Shown: in pieces, positions 10,082-19,544 of the stretch
Layout: the number at the start of each line of letters is the position of its first letter
How positions within the stretch are numbered: the stretch's first letter is position 1
Source of the DNA: Ruegeria atlantica
GTDB taxonomy: Bacteria > Pseudomonadota > Alphaproteobacteria > Rhodobacterales > Rhodobacteraceae
Assembly (NCBI RefSeq): GCF_013032005.1
Contig: NZ_WQBE01000004.1
Span: forward strand, 248,001 to 312,000
DNA: 64,000 nucleotides
Reading direction: 5' to 3'
Translations under genes and position numbers: made by a program
The notes under the pieces: model-generated
Seen by the model: only the letters and a program-made list of their open reading frames with translations
The model's database searches: none
Told to the model about the DNA's origin: nothing

Positions 10082-10756
10082 TCAGTCAGGCTGTTCCCAG
10101 CTGTAAGCCCAGTGTTTCAGACCGTCCTGCCCGGCGGCGGTCAGGTCGTAGACGCCCTTTTCCACCTTACCGAACCAACCGTAGTGATTGTCGCGCATCA
10201 GGCGAGTGGCCTCAGGAACGCCGGTTGCCTTTGCGACTTCGGACCCTTTGGTTGCCCCACATTCCGCCAGATGTGCCGCGCATTTCAGGGCGTCCTGACG
10301 ATAGGCCGTGACGATCCCGTGTCGCGTAGCGCCGCCTGCATTGGGATCGCCCTCAAGCCGGTCGAACTCACGCAACAAGCGCGAAGTCTTAGCCTTGGAC
10401 TTGCGCGGTGCGTACGGGCCGGGATCACATTGCACCTCGACCTTGCCATCGGTCCGCACGGTGATCAGCCCCAACCCCAGCCGGCGACACAGCGCCAGAT
10501 TGTCCTTCAGCGCCCGACGCGCGCTGCGGCCTTTGGGCTTGCACACCCCGATGTAAACCTGATCCGTCACTTTCAGCCGTGTGATCGCTTGATGGAACAA
10601 TGCCAGCGAAAACCGCAGCTTAAGCTCGACGATGACCGGTTCTTCGCCATCCCGCACGGCCACGATATCAGCCGCGCCAACCTCGCCTTTGACGGAATAG
10701 CCCTGACGCTCTAAGAGCGCCTTGATGGGGGGATAGAGATCCTGCTCGCGGTTCAT
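10082..10756 (-). CDS. DUF2161 family PD-(D/E)XK-type protein
   Basis: A 224-residue protein of the DUF2161 family, which is predicted to share the PD-(D/E)XK nuclease fold. The putative metal site is visible as Asp30 (in GAADIVAV) and Glu44-x-Lys46 (in IVELKLRF). The C-terminal part (about 150-215) looks like a winged-helix domain (ATGVPEATRLMRDNHYGW). No substrate is known and nuclease activity is unproven for the family. The gene stands alone, with the groES promoter starting about 30 bp after its stop. No toxin or restriction partner is adjacent. Confidence 0.85.
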   Translation of the reverse strand: MNREQDLYPPIKALLERQGYSVKGEVGAADIVAVRDGEEPVIVELKLRFSLALFHQAITRLKVTDQVYIGVCKPKGRSARRALKDNLALCRRLGLGLITVRTDGKVEVQCDPGPYAPRKSKAKTSRLLREFDRLEGDPNAGGATRHGIVTAYRQDALKCAAHLAECGATKGSEVAKATGVPEATRLMRDNHYGWFGKVEKGVYDLTAAGQDGLKHWAYSWEQPD

Positions 10757-10880
10757 GTTTGCATGCTATGCGATTTGCGGCGGAATGCCAGACGCCAGGC
10801 GCAGCTTTCCAATCGGCCTTGCACCTATTCACCTGCCGAGGCAGTGTTTCAGCAACTCTGATTTCAAAGGAAATTTCCAC

Positions 10881-11861
10881 ATGCGCATAATTCTGCTGGT
10901 GATCTGCCTGTTGCTGCCCGTCACGGTTCACGCAGCTTGCGAGGGGCGCGATCTAACGGGCGAATTGTCACCTGCAGCCCACGCCGAGCTGAAAGAAACC
11001 CTGACCAACGTCCCATTTGCAGAAGGCAACCACTGGATCGCAACAAAGGGCACAACGGTGCTGCACCTGATAGGCACGATGCACCTGAACGATCCGCGCA
11101 TGGATGCGATTGTCGCAAACCTGACGCCAACACTCAGCCAAGCCGATGCATTTTATTTCGAAGTAACCCAAGACAAGATGAAGGCCTGGGAAAAGGAACT
11201 GGCTCTGGACCCGAGCCCGATCTTGATTACGTCCGGCCCCACCTTGATTGACCTGCTACCCGAAGAGGCTTGGACAACCCTGTCTTCCGCCCTGGCCGAA
11301 CGCGGCATACCCAGTTGGATGGGAGCGAAAATGCGCCCCTGGTTTCTGGGCATGACTCTGGCCATGCCTACATGCCTACTTCAGGACCCGAACGCCAATC
11401 ATGGGCTGGATGCGCGTCTGACCGTTTTAGCCGAAGATCAAGGCATCCCTCAATTTTCGCTGGAGAGCATTGAGGAACTGATGACCATGTTTGAAATCCA
11501 CTCGATTGAGGAACAGGCGGAATCGCTAGCGCGGTGGGTCAATTCGTACGAAACCAGCGACGATCAGCTGGCCACCATGACAAACTCATATTTCGAGGAA
11601 AATCACGCACAATCCATCGAACTAGGCCGTATTTTGGCGCGAGAGCATTCTGGCATGTCGCCCAAAGTGTTTGACGAAGAATGGCAGGCTTTCGAACAGC
11701 ACTTACTGGTCGGGCGAAACAACAATTGGATGCCGAGGATTCTGGACATTCAAGATCAGACCGCAGTGATCGCAGTGGGTGCTGGACATCTAGGCGGCGC
11801 GCATGGATTGCTGAACCAATTGCAGCAGGCTGGATATATCTTGACCCGCGCGCCATTCTGA
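10881..11861 (+). CDS. TraB/GumN family protein, exported
   Basis: A 326-residue protein with a signal peptide (residues 1-18 or 19). The TraB/GumN fold is indicated by GTMH (65-68) and by the C-terminal GAGHLGG motif; these paired glycine-histidine motifs are proposed to bind metal in a Tiki-like peptidase fold. The activity of bacterial members is not established. The ATG at 10881 is preceded by AAAGGAAA and starts the signal peptide, so the in-frame upstream extension is rejected. It is divergent from the DUF2161 gene. Confidence 0.85.
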   Translation: MRIILLVICLLLPVTVHAACEGRDLTGELSPAAHAELKETLTNVPFAEGNHWIATKGTTVLHLIGTMHLNDPRMDAIVANLTPTLSQADAFYFEVTQDKMKAWEKELALDPSPILITSGPTLIDLLPEEAWTTLSSALAERGIPSWMGAKMRPWFLGMTLAMPTCLLQDPNANHGLDARLTVLAEDQGIPQFSLESIEELMTMFEIHSIEEQAESLARWVNSYETSDDQLATMTNSYFEENHAQSIELGRILAREHSGMSPKVFDEEWQAFEQHLLVGRNNNWMPRILDIQDQTAVIAVGAGHLGGAHGLLNQLQQAGYILTRAPF

Positions 11862-11910
11862 TCGTGCTCGGCGAAAGACAGACCAACCGTCGCAGCAAGG
11901 ATTCTGCCGG

Positions 11911-11939
11911 GTGACAACCCCGGCGGACCGCCCTATAAG
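11911..11939 (+). promoter_or_regulatory. Promoter of ppaC
   Basis: GTGACA (11911-11916), 17 bases, then TATAAG (11934-11939): five of six matches in each hexamer. The predicted start is about 25 bases before the ppaC ATG. The element lies inside the region a longer reading of the gene would cover, which supports the start at 11971. Confidence 0.65.
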
Positions 11940-11970
11940 GCGCGCAAATTATCATCCTCAGGACGCTGAC

Positions 11971-12891
11971 ATGACAACCCTTGTATTTGGCCACAAATCT
12001 CCCGACACCGACTCCACAGGCTCACCGATCCTGTGGTCGTGGTACCTGAACGAAGTCAAAGGCGAACAGGCCGAACCCGTTCTGCTGGGCGAGCCCAACA
12101 CCGAAGCCGCGTTCATGCTGCAGCGCTGGGACCTGCCCAAGCCGCGTATCATCCACGACGTCGAAGCCGACGCGCCGGTTGTCATCGTTGACACCAACAA
12201 CCCGGCCGAACTGCCCGCCAGCATCAACAGTGCCGATATCCAAGCCATCATCGACCACCACAAGCTGGTCGGCGGCCTGGAAACCAAAGGCCCGATCGAC
12301 ATCACCGTGCGCCCGCTGGCCTGCACCGCCACCATCATGGTCGACCTGATGGGCGACGACGCAGCCAAGATGCCCGACGCCATCAAAGGCGCGGCGCTGA
12401 CTTGCATCCTGTCGGATACGTTGGAGTTCCGCTCGCCCACCACCACTGCGCATGATCGCGAAGTGGCCGAGAAACTGGCTGCTGAACTGGGCCTGGACGT
12501 ATCGGCTTATGCCGCCGACATGTTCGCAGCAAAATCGGATGTATCGTCCTTCTCGGACGCCGAACTGATCCGCATGGACAGCAAAGAATACGAGGTCGAC
12601 GGCACCAAGTTCCGCGTCTCGGTTCTGGAAACCACCGCACCGGGCGTCGTGCTGGACCGCAAGGCCAGCCTGGCGAACTCGATGGCCAGTGTGGCCAGCG
12701 AGGACGGCGTCGATCAGGTGCTGCTGTTCGTGGTCGACATTCTGAACGAAGAGGCCACTCTGCTGGTGCCGAACGATCTAGTCAAAGGCGTGGCCGAGAA
12801 AAGCTTTGGCGCATCGGTCAACGGCGACGCCGTGGTCCTGCCGGGCATCATGAGCCGCAAAAAACAAATCATTCCGAACCTCAAGGTCTGA
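11971..12891 (+). CDS. ppaC: Manganese-dependent (family II) inorganic pyrophosphatase
   Basis: A 306-residue DHH-family pyrophosphatase. It splits pyrophosphate from nucleotide and macromolecule synthesis and so pulls those reactions forward. The metal ligands are visible at FGHKSPDTDS (His8, Asp12, Asp14) and IIDHH (Asp95, His96, His97). The C-terminal substrate-binding motif SRKK is at 295-298. No CBS/DRTGG regulatory insert is present, so this is the short form. The start at 11971 follows AGGA and a good promoter. A strong terminator follows immediately. Confidence 0.96.
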   Translation: MTTLVFGHKSPDTDSTGSPILWSWYLNEVKGEQAEPVLLGEPNTEAAFMLQRWDLPKPRIIHDVEADAPVVIVDTNNPAELPASINSADIQAIIDHHKLVGGLETKGPIDITVRPLACTATIMVDLMGDDAAKMPDAIKGAALTCILSDTLEFRSPTTTAHDREVAEKLAAELGLDVSAYAADMFAAKSDVSSFSDAELIRMDSKEYEVDGTKFRVSVLETTAPGVVLDRKASLANSMASVASEDGVDQVLLFVVDILNEEATLLVPNDLVKGVAEKSFGASVNGDAVVLPGIMSRKKQIIPNLKV

Positions 12892-12910
12892 TCTTTAGAT
12901 CTTTCCAAAG

Positions 12911-12940
12911 AAAAGGCGCCCAAGTGGGGCGCCTTTTTTT
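12911..12940 (+). terminator. Rho-independent terminator of ppaC
   Basis: AAAAGGCGCC (12911-12920) pairs perfectly with GGCGCCTTTT (12928-12937) around a 7-base loop, followed by further T residues to 12940. Confidence 0.92.
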
Positions 12941-13018
12941 GTTGAGGCATAGGATTTGCGCGATCCGCTTCCATTGCTACTCTGGTCAGGAGAGCAAGTA
13001 GCGGATCAGTTCCGACAT

Positions 13019-14095
13019 ATGAGTACACGCAAGTTCAGCACCACCCGAGACATCTTGCGGTTTGAAGGCAAGGACAGAGCAGCCTATTGGCGGCGCTTTG
13101 CGATGCTGCTGACCCTATCGGTTGTGATCGCTACGATGGGCATGCTTCGCGATTCAGGCGCGGTGGTGATTGCCGCAATGCTGGTGGCGCCGCTGATGGC
13201 CCCCATATTGGGCGTGGCGGCGGCTATGGTCATGGGGTGGCTGGGGCGTGCGTTCTATCTGGCTCTGATTGTCTGCGGTGCGGCCATTCTTTGCGTATTG
13301 CTCGCGTGGCTCTTGGTCTATGTCGCAGATGTCCCGCGCGGCATCCTGATCCCTGATCAAGTCTTGGCCCGGACCGACCCCGGAACCGAGGACCTGATTG
13401 TCGCACTGGCCGCAGGCGTCGCCGGTGCTTACGTACAAATCAACCGTTCCGAAGCCAGCTTGCTGCCCGGCGCGGCCATCGGCGTGTCACTGGTGCCGCC
13501 CCTGTCCGCCTCGGGCGTTCTGCTGTATTTCGGCGAACCGGGCGAGGCGTATGAGGCCGGGTTGTTGTTCGCCACCAACCTTGGCGCGATCATCCTGTCC
13601 GCCTGCGCGGTTTATATCGTGTACGCAGCCCGCTCGATGGTCTTCAGCAAAGGTCGCCGGAAACTGAACTTTACCGCCAGCGTGACTGTGACATTGGCCT
13701 TTCTGGCTCTTGTCGTTTTGCAGTTGGGCAAATCCACCTATAATCGCTATCTCGAAACCCGAACCGAAGCTCAGGTCGCACAAGCCATCCGCGATTGGGC
13801 AGACCCGGTGTCGGTCGAGGTCATCCGCATTGACGTAAACGCCAAACGCAAGCAGGCAGATATCTGGCTGATCGTCGACCTGCCGATTGAAGCGGCTTAC
13901 AAAGTCTCCTCGGTCGCTGGATTGCTGCCGGAAAGCCTGCGCGAGACACCTTTGGTCGAAATCCTTCAAGATCAACTGGGTCCAGGCTATCTGGTGGTGG
14001 TGCGGTTCCAAAACAGGATTGGCGCGCAAGTTATACTGGGCACCGACGCCGTCCAGCAGGCGCCGGATGTCGACGAGATCAGCGAAGAAAACTGA
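13019..14095 (+). CDS. DUF389 family membrane protein
   Basis: A 358-residue inner-membrane protein of the DUF389 family. Roughly six to seven hydrophobic helices occupy residues 25-255, including the conserved LRDSGAVVIAAMLVAPLM segment. A soluble C-terminal domain of about 100 residues follows. Function is unknown; some relatives are described as putative transporters. The start at 13019 has only a weak ribosome site, and an in-frame codon at 12956 is possible but unlikely. It lies just after the ppaC terminator and has no obvious partner. Confidence 0.85.
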   Translation: MSTRKFSTTRDILRFEGKDRAAYWRRFAMLLTLSVVIATMGMLRDSGAVVIAAMLVAPLMAPILGVAAAMVMGWLGRAFYLALIVCGAAILCVLLAWLLVYVADVPRGILIPDQVLARTDPGTEDLIVALAAGVAGAYVQINRSEASLLPGAAIGVSLVPPLSASGVLLYFGEPGEAYEAGLLFATNLGAIILSACAVYIVYAARSMVFSKGRRKLNFTASVTVTLAFLALVVLQLGKSTYNRYLETRTEAQVAQAIRDWADPVSVEVIRIDVNAKRKQADIWLIVDLPIEAAYKVSSVAGLLPESLRETPLVEILQDQLGPGYLVVVRFQNRIGAQVILGTDAVQQAPDVDEISEEN

Positions 14096-14201
14096 CCGAC
14101 ACAGCCATTTAACGGCGGCAATTGGCATTGCGGGATGGTCAAAGCCCGTCAGCTTTGCAATAGCTGACGCAACCTTGCATTCAACTCGCCCGAGGTCCTC
14201 A

Positions 14202-15077
14202 ATGACTCAGATCGTCCACTCCCTGTCCGACATATCCGACCGCTACAAAGCACTGTTCGTTGACCTTTGGGGCTGTGTTCACAACGGCATCACCGCCTTC
14301 CCCGAGGCCGTCGCTGCCCTCAAAGCCTATCGTGCGAAAGGCGGGATTGTCGTGCTGGTGACGAACTCTCCGAAACCCCGCGCGGGCGTTGCCCAACAAT
14401 TGGTGCAATTCAACGTCCCCGAAGATGCCTATGACACCATCGCCACCAGCGGCGATTCTGCGCGGTCGGCGATGTTCCGGGGCGCCGTCGGAGAAAAGGT
14501 CTATTTCATGGGCGAATGGCAGCGCGATGCGGGGTTCTTTGAGCCGCTGAAAATACTGCACCACCCGATCCACATCGAACGGGTCCCGCTGGATGAGGGC
14601 GAAGGGATCGTCTGTTGCGGTCCGTTTGATCCGATGGCGGACCCGTCCGTCAACCGCGCGGATTTCCTCTATGCCAAGCAAAAGGGCATGAAGCTGCTGT
14701 GCGCCAATCCCGATATTGTGGTCGACCGGGGCGAGGTGCGCGAATGGTGTGCCGGAGCGCTGGCCAAACTGTATACCGAGATGGGCGGCGAAAGCCTGTA
14801 CTTCGGCAAACCCCACCCGCCGATCTATGATCTGGCCCGCCGTAGGCTGCAAGAACTGAGCCACGACATCCCCGATGGCGACATTTTGGTGATCGGTGAT
14901 GGCCCCCATACCGACATTCTGGGCGGCATGGGTGAGGGGATTGATTCTCTGTTTATCTCGGGTGGATTGGCTGCTGCAGAAACAAAAACTGAGCATCATC
15001 CGCACTACGAATCGCTAACTGACTACATTGCAAGGGAAAATATAAATCCCACCTATACAATCGGTCGCCTGAGATAA
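14202..15077 (+). CDS. HAD superfamily hydrolase (TIGR01459-like)
   Basis: A 291-residue HAD-type phosphatase of the subclass IIA, NagD-like group. The catalytic loop VDLWGCVHNG starts at Asp21 but has tryptophan where most members keep a second aspartate two positions on, a feature of the TIGR01459 subgroup. Motif II is VTNSPKP. Lysine and the late acidic motif are in GKPHPP and VIGDGPHTDILGG. The substrate is unknown. The start at 14202 follows GAGG. An inverted repeat (15078-15100) without a T-run lies right after the stop. Confidence 0.88.
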   Translation: MTQIVHSLSDISDRYKALFVDLWGCVHNGITAFPEAVAALKAYRAKGGIVVLVTNSPKPRAGVAQQLVQFNVPEDAYDTIATSGDSARSAMFRGAVGEKVYFMGEWQRDAGFFEPLKILHHPIHIERVPLDEGEGIVCCGPFDPMADPSVNRADFLYAKQKGMKLLCANPDIVVDRGEVREWCAGALAKLYTEMGGESLYFGKPHPPIYDLARRRLQELSHDIPDGDILVIGDGPHTDILGGMGEGIDSLFISGGLAAAETKTEHHPHYESLTDYIARENINPTYTIGRLR

Positions 15078-15177
15078 GCAGAAAAGGCTTGATTTTCTGC
15101 GCTTGCGAAGTAATAAAGTTGCCGAACACGGGCAACATTGATCCTTTTGTTGCTCAACGGATTCTAGTGAGGGCGAC

Positions 15178-15621
15178 ATGTTGGATAATCTTCCGCGCGG
15201 CACGATCTGTATTGAAGACATCGAAATGGGCATGACCCGTCACCTGCGCAAAGTGGTGACTGACGAAGATATCGAGATGTTTGCGCAGGTTTCGACCGAC
15301 CGGAATCCGGTGCATCTGGATGATGACTATGCCCGCGACACGATCTTTGAGGGGCGCATCGCCCATGGGATGCTGACGGCGGGCCTGATCTCGGCCGTCA
15401 TCGGCGAACAACTGCCCGGCCACGGCACCGTGTATATGGGTCAGTCGCTTAAATTCCTGGCCCCCGTGCGCCCCGGTGACATGGTCTATGCCGAGGTCAA
15501 AGTGATCGACATCGACTTTGCCAAGCGTCGGGTGAAACTGGATTGCCACTGCGCCGTAGATGGCAAAAAGGTTCTGGTCGGCGAAGCAATGGTTCTGGCC
15601 CCGTCGCGCAAGTTCGACTGA
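15178..15621 (+). CDS. MaoC family dehydratase
   Basis: A 147-residue hot-dog-fold protein resembling (R)-specific enoyl-CoA hydratases. The hydratase motif is complete: Asp41 and His46 (in DRNPVHLD) are the catalytic pair, followed by FEGRIAHGM. Members hydrate enoyl-CoA intermediates in fatty acid or polyhydroxyalkanoate metabolism; the exact substrate here is not evident. A GAGGG ribosome site precedes the ATG. No phaC or acyl-CoA genes lie next to it. Confidence 0.9.
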   Translation: MLDNLPRGTICIEDIEMGMTRHLRKVVTDEDIEMFAQVSTDRNPVHLDDDYARDTIFEGRIAHGMLTAGLISAVIGEQLPGHGTVYMGQSLKFLAPVRPGDMVYAEVKVIDIDFAKRRVKLDCHCAVDGKKVLVGEAMVLAPSRKFD

Positions 15622-15683
15622 TCCAAAGCACAGCTTTACCAGCCTTGTTTCGTTCACCGGCCCGGTCTAGACCCGGTTCGGTA

Positions 15684-16441
15684 AACAATTTTGACAGCTA
15701 CTTAATTTGCACGACCCCGCGCAGCTGCAGCACTTTGCTGTGCTAGCTACTGGCCGCCACGGGTTGCGCAGAAAAGCCGGATTCGTACTTTCATGCCCCG
15801 ACCCTAGAAGAATGGATGGCGTATTACGATCTGGATCGCACCGCTTTTCCGGGTACAAAAAGCACCCTGCGCGCAATCTTTGCCGAGGCCATTCACCAGG
15901 GGAAAGCCGGTACAGACATCTTCGGATTGCGCCTGCAAGGCAAAAGTCGGGCATTCTTTCTTCAGCAATTGCGCACTCTATACCCGACCGCCGGGGATAA
16001 CCTAGCCCGGCTGAAGCCACCTTTGGTGAGGTCTGCTTCATTTACCTTAATCGCCGCAACAAGCTGGAACAGGCTATTTCGATTGTGAAAGCCGAACAGA
16101 CCGGATTGTGGCACCGCAACGCAGATGGGACCGAGTTGGAGCATCTCACCCCACCTGCCGACCCGGTTTACGATCCGATCGCCATCGCCCGATACATGGC
16201 TGAGCTTGAAGAAGGGGATACGGCCTGGCGTGACTGTTTCGCCGCGCAGCAGATCACGCCACATATCATCCATAACGAACAACTTGAAAACGATCCAATT
16301 GGCGTTTTGACCGATGTACTATACCTGCTGGGGATCGATCCCGCGCGGGGTGCCGAGATCGCGCCCGCCACAGACAAGCTGGCAGACTCGACAAACCGGG
16401 AATGGGCCAGACGTTCTTGGGCCGATCATCCCACACACTGA
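15684..16441 (+). pseudogene. Stf0-type sulfotransferase, decayed
   Basis: The reading frame encodes a recognisable Stf0-like sulfotransferase of about 250 residues, including the PAPS-loop segment LICTTPRSCSTLL and the later YFHAPTLEEWMAYYD. It is broken in three ways. No start codon lies in frame before the homologous N-terminus. A TAG stop interrupts at 15744-15746, exactly where the family continues (CSTLLC*LLAATG). A one-base deletion near 16014-16016 then shifts the frame: the upstream part ends in RLKPPL, but the next frame restores ATFGEVCFIYLNRRNKLEQAIS and runs to a normal end at 16441. Intact members sulfate trehalose or other sugars. Sequencing error cannot be excluded for one defect but is unlikely for all three. 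Confidence 0.85.
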
Positions 16442-16492
16442 CAATGCAATCAGATGCTTGAACCCGACCCACAGTCCCGTTAGGCAGATGCT

Positions 16493-17425
16493 ATGCGCAT
16501 CATCCGTGATTTTCAGTTCATCGAGCCTCAGGACCGCGGCGCCAGCGTGGCGATCGGGAATTTTGACGGCGTCCACATCGGCCACCAGTCTGTGATCGAA
16601 CTGGCCCGCAATGCCGCGCCGGATGCGCCCTTGGGGGTGATGACCTTTGAGCCGCACCCACGCGAGTATTTCGCACCCGCAGCCCCGCCTTTTCGCCTGA
16701 TGCGCTGCAATGCCCGTGCGCACCGGCTGGAAAAGTTGGGTGTCAAGAAATTGTATGAACTGCCCTTCAATTCCGCCCTTGCCGGGCTGACTCCGGAAGA
16801 ATTCGCGTCGAACGTGATTTGCGATGGGTTGGGCCTGTCGCATGTGGTTGTCGGTGCCGATTTCTGTTTCGGCAAGGGGCGCAGCGGTACGGCGGATGAT
16901 CTGGTTCGGTTCGGTCAACAAATGGGCTTTGGCGTCACCATCGCACCTTTGATGGAGCGGTCCGAGAATATCGTGTCGTCCACCGCGATCCGTACAGCGC
17001 TGACCGAAGGCCGCCCTCGCGATGCGGCAACCATGCTGGGCCATTGGCATCGGATCGAGGGTCCGGTGATCGGCGGCGAACAACGTGGCCGCGAGTTGGG
17101 CTTCCCGACCGCCAACATGTCCATCGAAGGTTTGCACCCGCCAAAATTCGGCGTCTACGCGGTGCTGGTCGATGTGTTGGACGGCCCGCATCGAGGCAGC
17201 TATCAAGGCGCGGCCTCGGTCGGGACGCGGCCAATGTTTAAGGGCGAAGTGCCGAATATCGAAACCTTCCTGCTCGACTTTTCAGGCGACCTTTATGGTG
17301 CGACCCTATCGATTGGTCTGGTTGAATATCTACGACCTGAATTGACCTTCGACGGGCTGGACGGGTTGATTGCACAAATGAACTCTGATTGTGACAAGGC
17401 CCGAACACTGCTGGCGAAGCTATGA
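16493..17425 (+). CDS. ribF: Bifunctional riboflavin kinase / FAD synthetase
   Basis: A 310-residue two-domain enzyme making FMN and then FAD from riboflavin. The N-terminal adenylyltransferase domain shows GNFDGVHIGH (22-31) and SSTAIR (162-167). The C-terminal flavokinase domain shows GFPTAN (203-208). Length is standard. The stop overlaps the next start by ATGA, so it is coupled to the cysteine-cluster protein. No FMN riboswitch is visible upstream; the preceding DNA is the sulfotransferase pseudogene. Confidence 0.97.
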   Translation: MRIIRDFQFIEPQDRGASVAIGNFDGVHIGHQSVIELARNAAPDAPLGVMTFEPHPREYFAPAAPPFRLMRCNARAHRLEKLGVKKLYELPFNSALAGLTPEEFASNVICDGLGLSHVVVGADFCFGKGRSGTADDLVRFGQQMGFGVTIAPLMERSENIVSSTAIRTALTEGRPRDAATMLGHWHRIEGPVIGGEQRGRELGFPTANMSIEGLHPPKFGVYAVLVDVLDGPHRGSYQGAASVGTRPMFKGEVPNIETFLLDFSGDLYGATLSIGLVEYLRPELTFDGLDGLIAQMNSDCDKARTLLAKL

Positions 17426-17895
17426 CCGCCGATCCTATTGATCGCACTGGCCTGAGCCCCCGGTTCTGGGAACGCAAACCCCTAACCAAGATGAACGAGC
17501 AAGAGTGGGAAGCGCTTTGCGACGGCTGCGGTAAGTGTTGTCTGAACAAGCTTGAAGACGAAGACACAGGCGAGGTGGCCCTGACCTGCGTCGCCTGCCG
17601 TCTGCTGGATGATGAGACCTGCCGCTGCACCCAATACGATATCCGCCACCAGTTCGTGCCGGAATGTATCGTGATGAAGCCCGACAATATCGACGATCAC
17701 GCCTATTGGCTGCCGCAAACGTGCGCTTACAGGCTGTTGTGGGAAGGGAAACCTCTTTACGACTGGCACCCATTAATATCAGGTACGCCGGACAGTGTTC
17801 ACGCTGCCGGAATCTCGGTTCAGGGGCGCACGGTGTCCGAGTTCGAAACACCCATCGAAGAATGGGAAGACTATATCATCGAGGAGTCCAGCTGA
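17422..17895 (+). CDS. YcgN-like cysteine-cluster protein (UPF0260)
   Basis: A 157-residue protein of the UPF0260/YcgN family with the conserved cysteine pattern CDGCGKCC near residue 34, then CVACRLLDDETCRC, and further single cysteines. It is a likely zinc or iron-sulfur site, but function is unknown. The ATG overlaps the ribF stop, and its own stop shares one base with the next ATG (TGATG), so three genes are chained. Co-expression with ribF hints at a link with flavin or redox metabolism; that is inference. Confidence 0.9.
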   Translation: MTADPIDRTGLSPRFWERKPLTKMNEQEWEALCDGCGKCCLNKLEDEDTGEVALTCVACRLLDDETCRCTQYDIRHQFVPECIVMKPDNIDDHAYWLPQTCAYRLLWEGKPLYDWHPLISGTPDSVHAAGISVQGRTVSEFETPIEEWEDYIIEESS

Positions 17896-18929
17896 TGTAT
17901 TTTGCCTCTGACAATTCCGGGCCGGTTCATCCGCAGGTCATGACCGCTTTGAACGAAGCAAATCAGGGCTATCAGATGGCCTATGGGGCAGACACACTGA
18001 TGAATGAGGTGCGCGATCGAATTCGCGGCATCTTTGAAGCGCCCGGTGCTGCGGTGTATCTGGTAGCCACCGGAACGGCGGCAAACTCGCTGGCTCTGGC
18101 TACGTTGGCACAGCCATGGGAGACGGTGTTCTGTTCGCCCGTCGCCCATATCCACGAGGATGAATGCAACGCGCCGGAATTCTACAGCGGCACCAAGCTG
18201 ACGTTGGTACCCGGCGGCGATAAGATGGATCCCGAAGCGCTGCGCCGTTCCATTCTGGCCGAAGAAACCCGCGGTGTGCATGGTCCGCAACGCGGACCGG
18301 TTTCGATCACCCAGGTGACCGAGCGCGGCTCGGTCTATTCGCTGGAGGAGTTGCAGGCATTGTGCGGCGTAGTAAAGGAGTTTGACCTGCCCGTCCATCT
18401 GGATGGAGCTCGGTTCACAAACGCTTTGGTCGCGCTGAACTGTTCTCCGGCTGAAATGACGTGGAAAGCGGGCGTCGATGCGGTCAGCTTTGGCGGCACC
18501 AAGAACGGTTTGATGGGGGTCGAGGCAGTTGTCTTCTTTGACGAATCCAAAGCCTGGGAGTTTGAACTGCGGCGCAAGCGCGGTGCGCATCTGTTTTCAA
18601 AACATCGCTATCTGTCCGCACAGATGGCAGCCTATTTGCAGGATGACCTGTGGTTGACTATGGCACGTAAGGCCAACGCCAATTGTGCCCACCTGGCCGA
18701 CGGCCTGCGCGCCAAGGGCGCGACTTTCCTGCACGAGCCGCAGGCCAACATGGTGTTCGCCCAGTTTTCCCGCGCCCGGCACAAGCAACTGCATGAGGCC
18801 GGGGCGATCTACCACCTTTGGGGGGCCGAACTTGACGGGGCAAGTGACGAAGAGACGCTCGCCTGCCGTCTGGTCTGTGACTGGTCGATCAGCAGCGACG
18901 ATATCGACCGTTTCCTCGACCTGCTTTGA
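17895..18929 (+). CDS. Low-specificity L-threonine aldolase-like PLP enzyme
   Basis: A 344-residue fold-type I PLP enzyme of the beta-eliminating lyase/threonine aldolase family, which cleaves threonine or allo-threonine to glycine and acetaldehyde. The cofactor lysine is Lys203 in SFGGTKNGLMG, and the preceding strand carries HLDGAR (Asp170). The N-terminus MYFASDNSGPVHP is the usual family opening. It starts in the TGATG overlap with the cysteine-cluster gene. In relatives the gene is often named ltaE, but substrate preference cannot be read from sequence. Confidence 0.9.
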   Translation: MYFASDNSGPVHPQVMTALNEANQGYQMAYGADTLMNEVRDRIRGIFEAPGAAVYLVATGTAANSLALATLAQPWETVFCSPVAHIHEDECNAPEFYSGTKLTLVPGGDKMDPEALRRSILAEETRGVHGPQRGPVSITQVTERGSVYSLEELQALCGVVKEFDLPVHLDGARFTNALVALNCSPAEMTWKAGVDAVSFGGTKNGLMGVEAVVFFDESKAWEFELRRKRGAHLFSKHRYLSAQMAAYLQDDLWLTMARKANANCAHLADGLRAKGATFLHEPQANMVFAQFSRARHKQLHEAGAIYHLWGAELDGASDEETLACRLVCDWSISSDDIDRFLDLL

Positions 18930-18941
18930 CTGGCATGCCGG

Positions 18942-19544
18942 TCAACCCTTGGCCTCGGTCAGGTGCCGGTCCAGATCATCCAAACGGTCCTGCCCCCAGA
19001 ACCGCTGGCCATCCTCAGTAATGTAGAACGGCGCGCCAAAGACGCCGCGTTCAACGGCCTCTTCCAGATTGGCGGCATAGGTTTCGGCACCGACCAGCAG
19101 GCCACTGTCTGCCAGATTTGGGTCAAAGCCCGCCTGCGTCAGGCAATCGCGGATCACATCATCCTGTGCGATGTCTTTTTCCTCGGCCCAACAGGCCCGC
19201 AGCAAGGACTGGACCAACTTACCTACATCCCCTGCCCCATCCTTCATCGCTGCAATCACCGCATAGGACGACGGCGCCATATTGGTCGGCCAATGCGCCG
19301 GTTGCAGATTGAATTCTATTCCCAGGTTCTTAGATTGGCGCAGCAGTTCCTGCGCCCTGTATTCATTGCGCGACGGGTGGCGATCTTTTGGCGGCGTTCC
19401 CCCCGTACGACCAAACAGCGCCATGATATCCAGCGGTTTGTAATTGATCGTCGCGCCATGCTTGGCCGCGACCTCCTCCAGCCGCTCACCTGCCAAATAG
19501 GTGAATGGCGAAATTGTCGCAAAATAGTAGTCAATCCGGGCCAT
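18942..19544 (-). CDS. 2-hydroxychromene-2-carboxylate isomerase-like (DsbA/GST-kappa family)
   Basis: A 200-residue thioredoxin-fold protein of the HCCA isomerase family. The N-terminal strand IDYYFATISPFTYL carries the Ser/Thr-Pro motif that binds glutathione in place of a CXXC. The later GVFGAPFYI is the cis-proline loop. Characterised members act in naphthalene degradation, but many roseobacter copies have no such context, so the name is by family only. The ATG at 19544 follows GAGAAAG. It converges with the threonine aldolase gene 12 bp away. Confidence 0.88.
   Translation of the reverse strand: MARIDYYFATISPFTYLAGERLEEVAAKHGATINYKPLDIMALFGRTGGTPPKDRHPSRNEYRAQELLRQSKNLGIEFNLQPAHWPTNMAPSSYAVIAAMKDGAGDVGKLVQSLLRACWAEEKDIAQDDVIRDCLTQAGFDPNLADSGLLVGAETYAANLEEAVERGVFGAPFYITEDGQRFWGQDRLDDLDRHLTEAKG

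Noticed and set aside
10082-10756. Restriction or toxin nuclease
   Set aside because: DUF2161 has a PD-(D/E)XK-like site, but no methyltransferase, antitoxin or mobile context is present.
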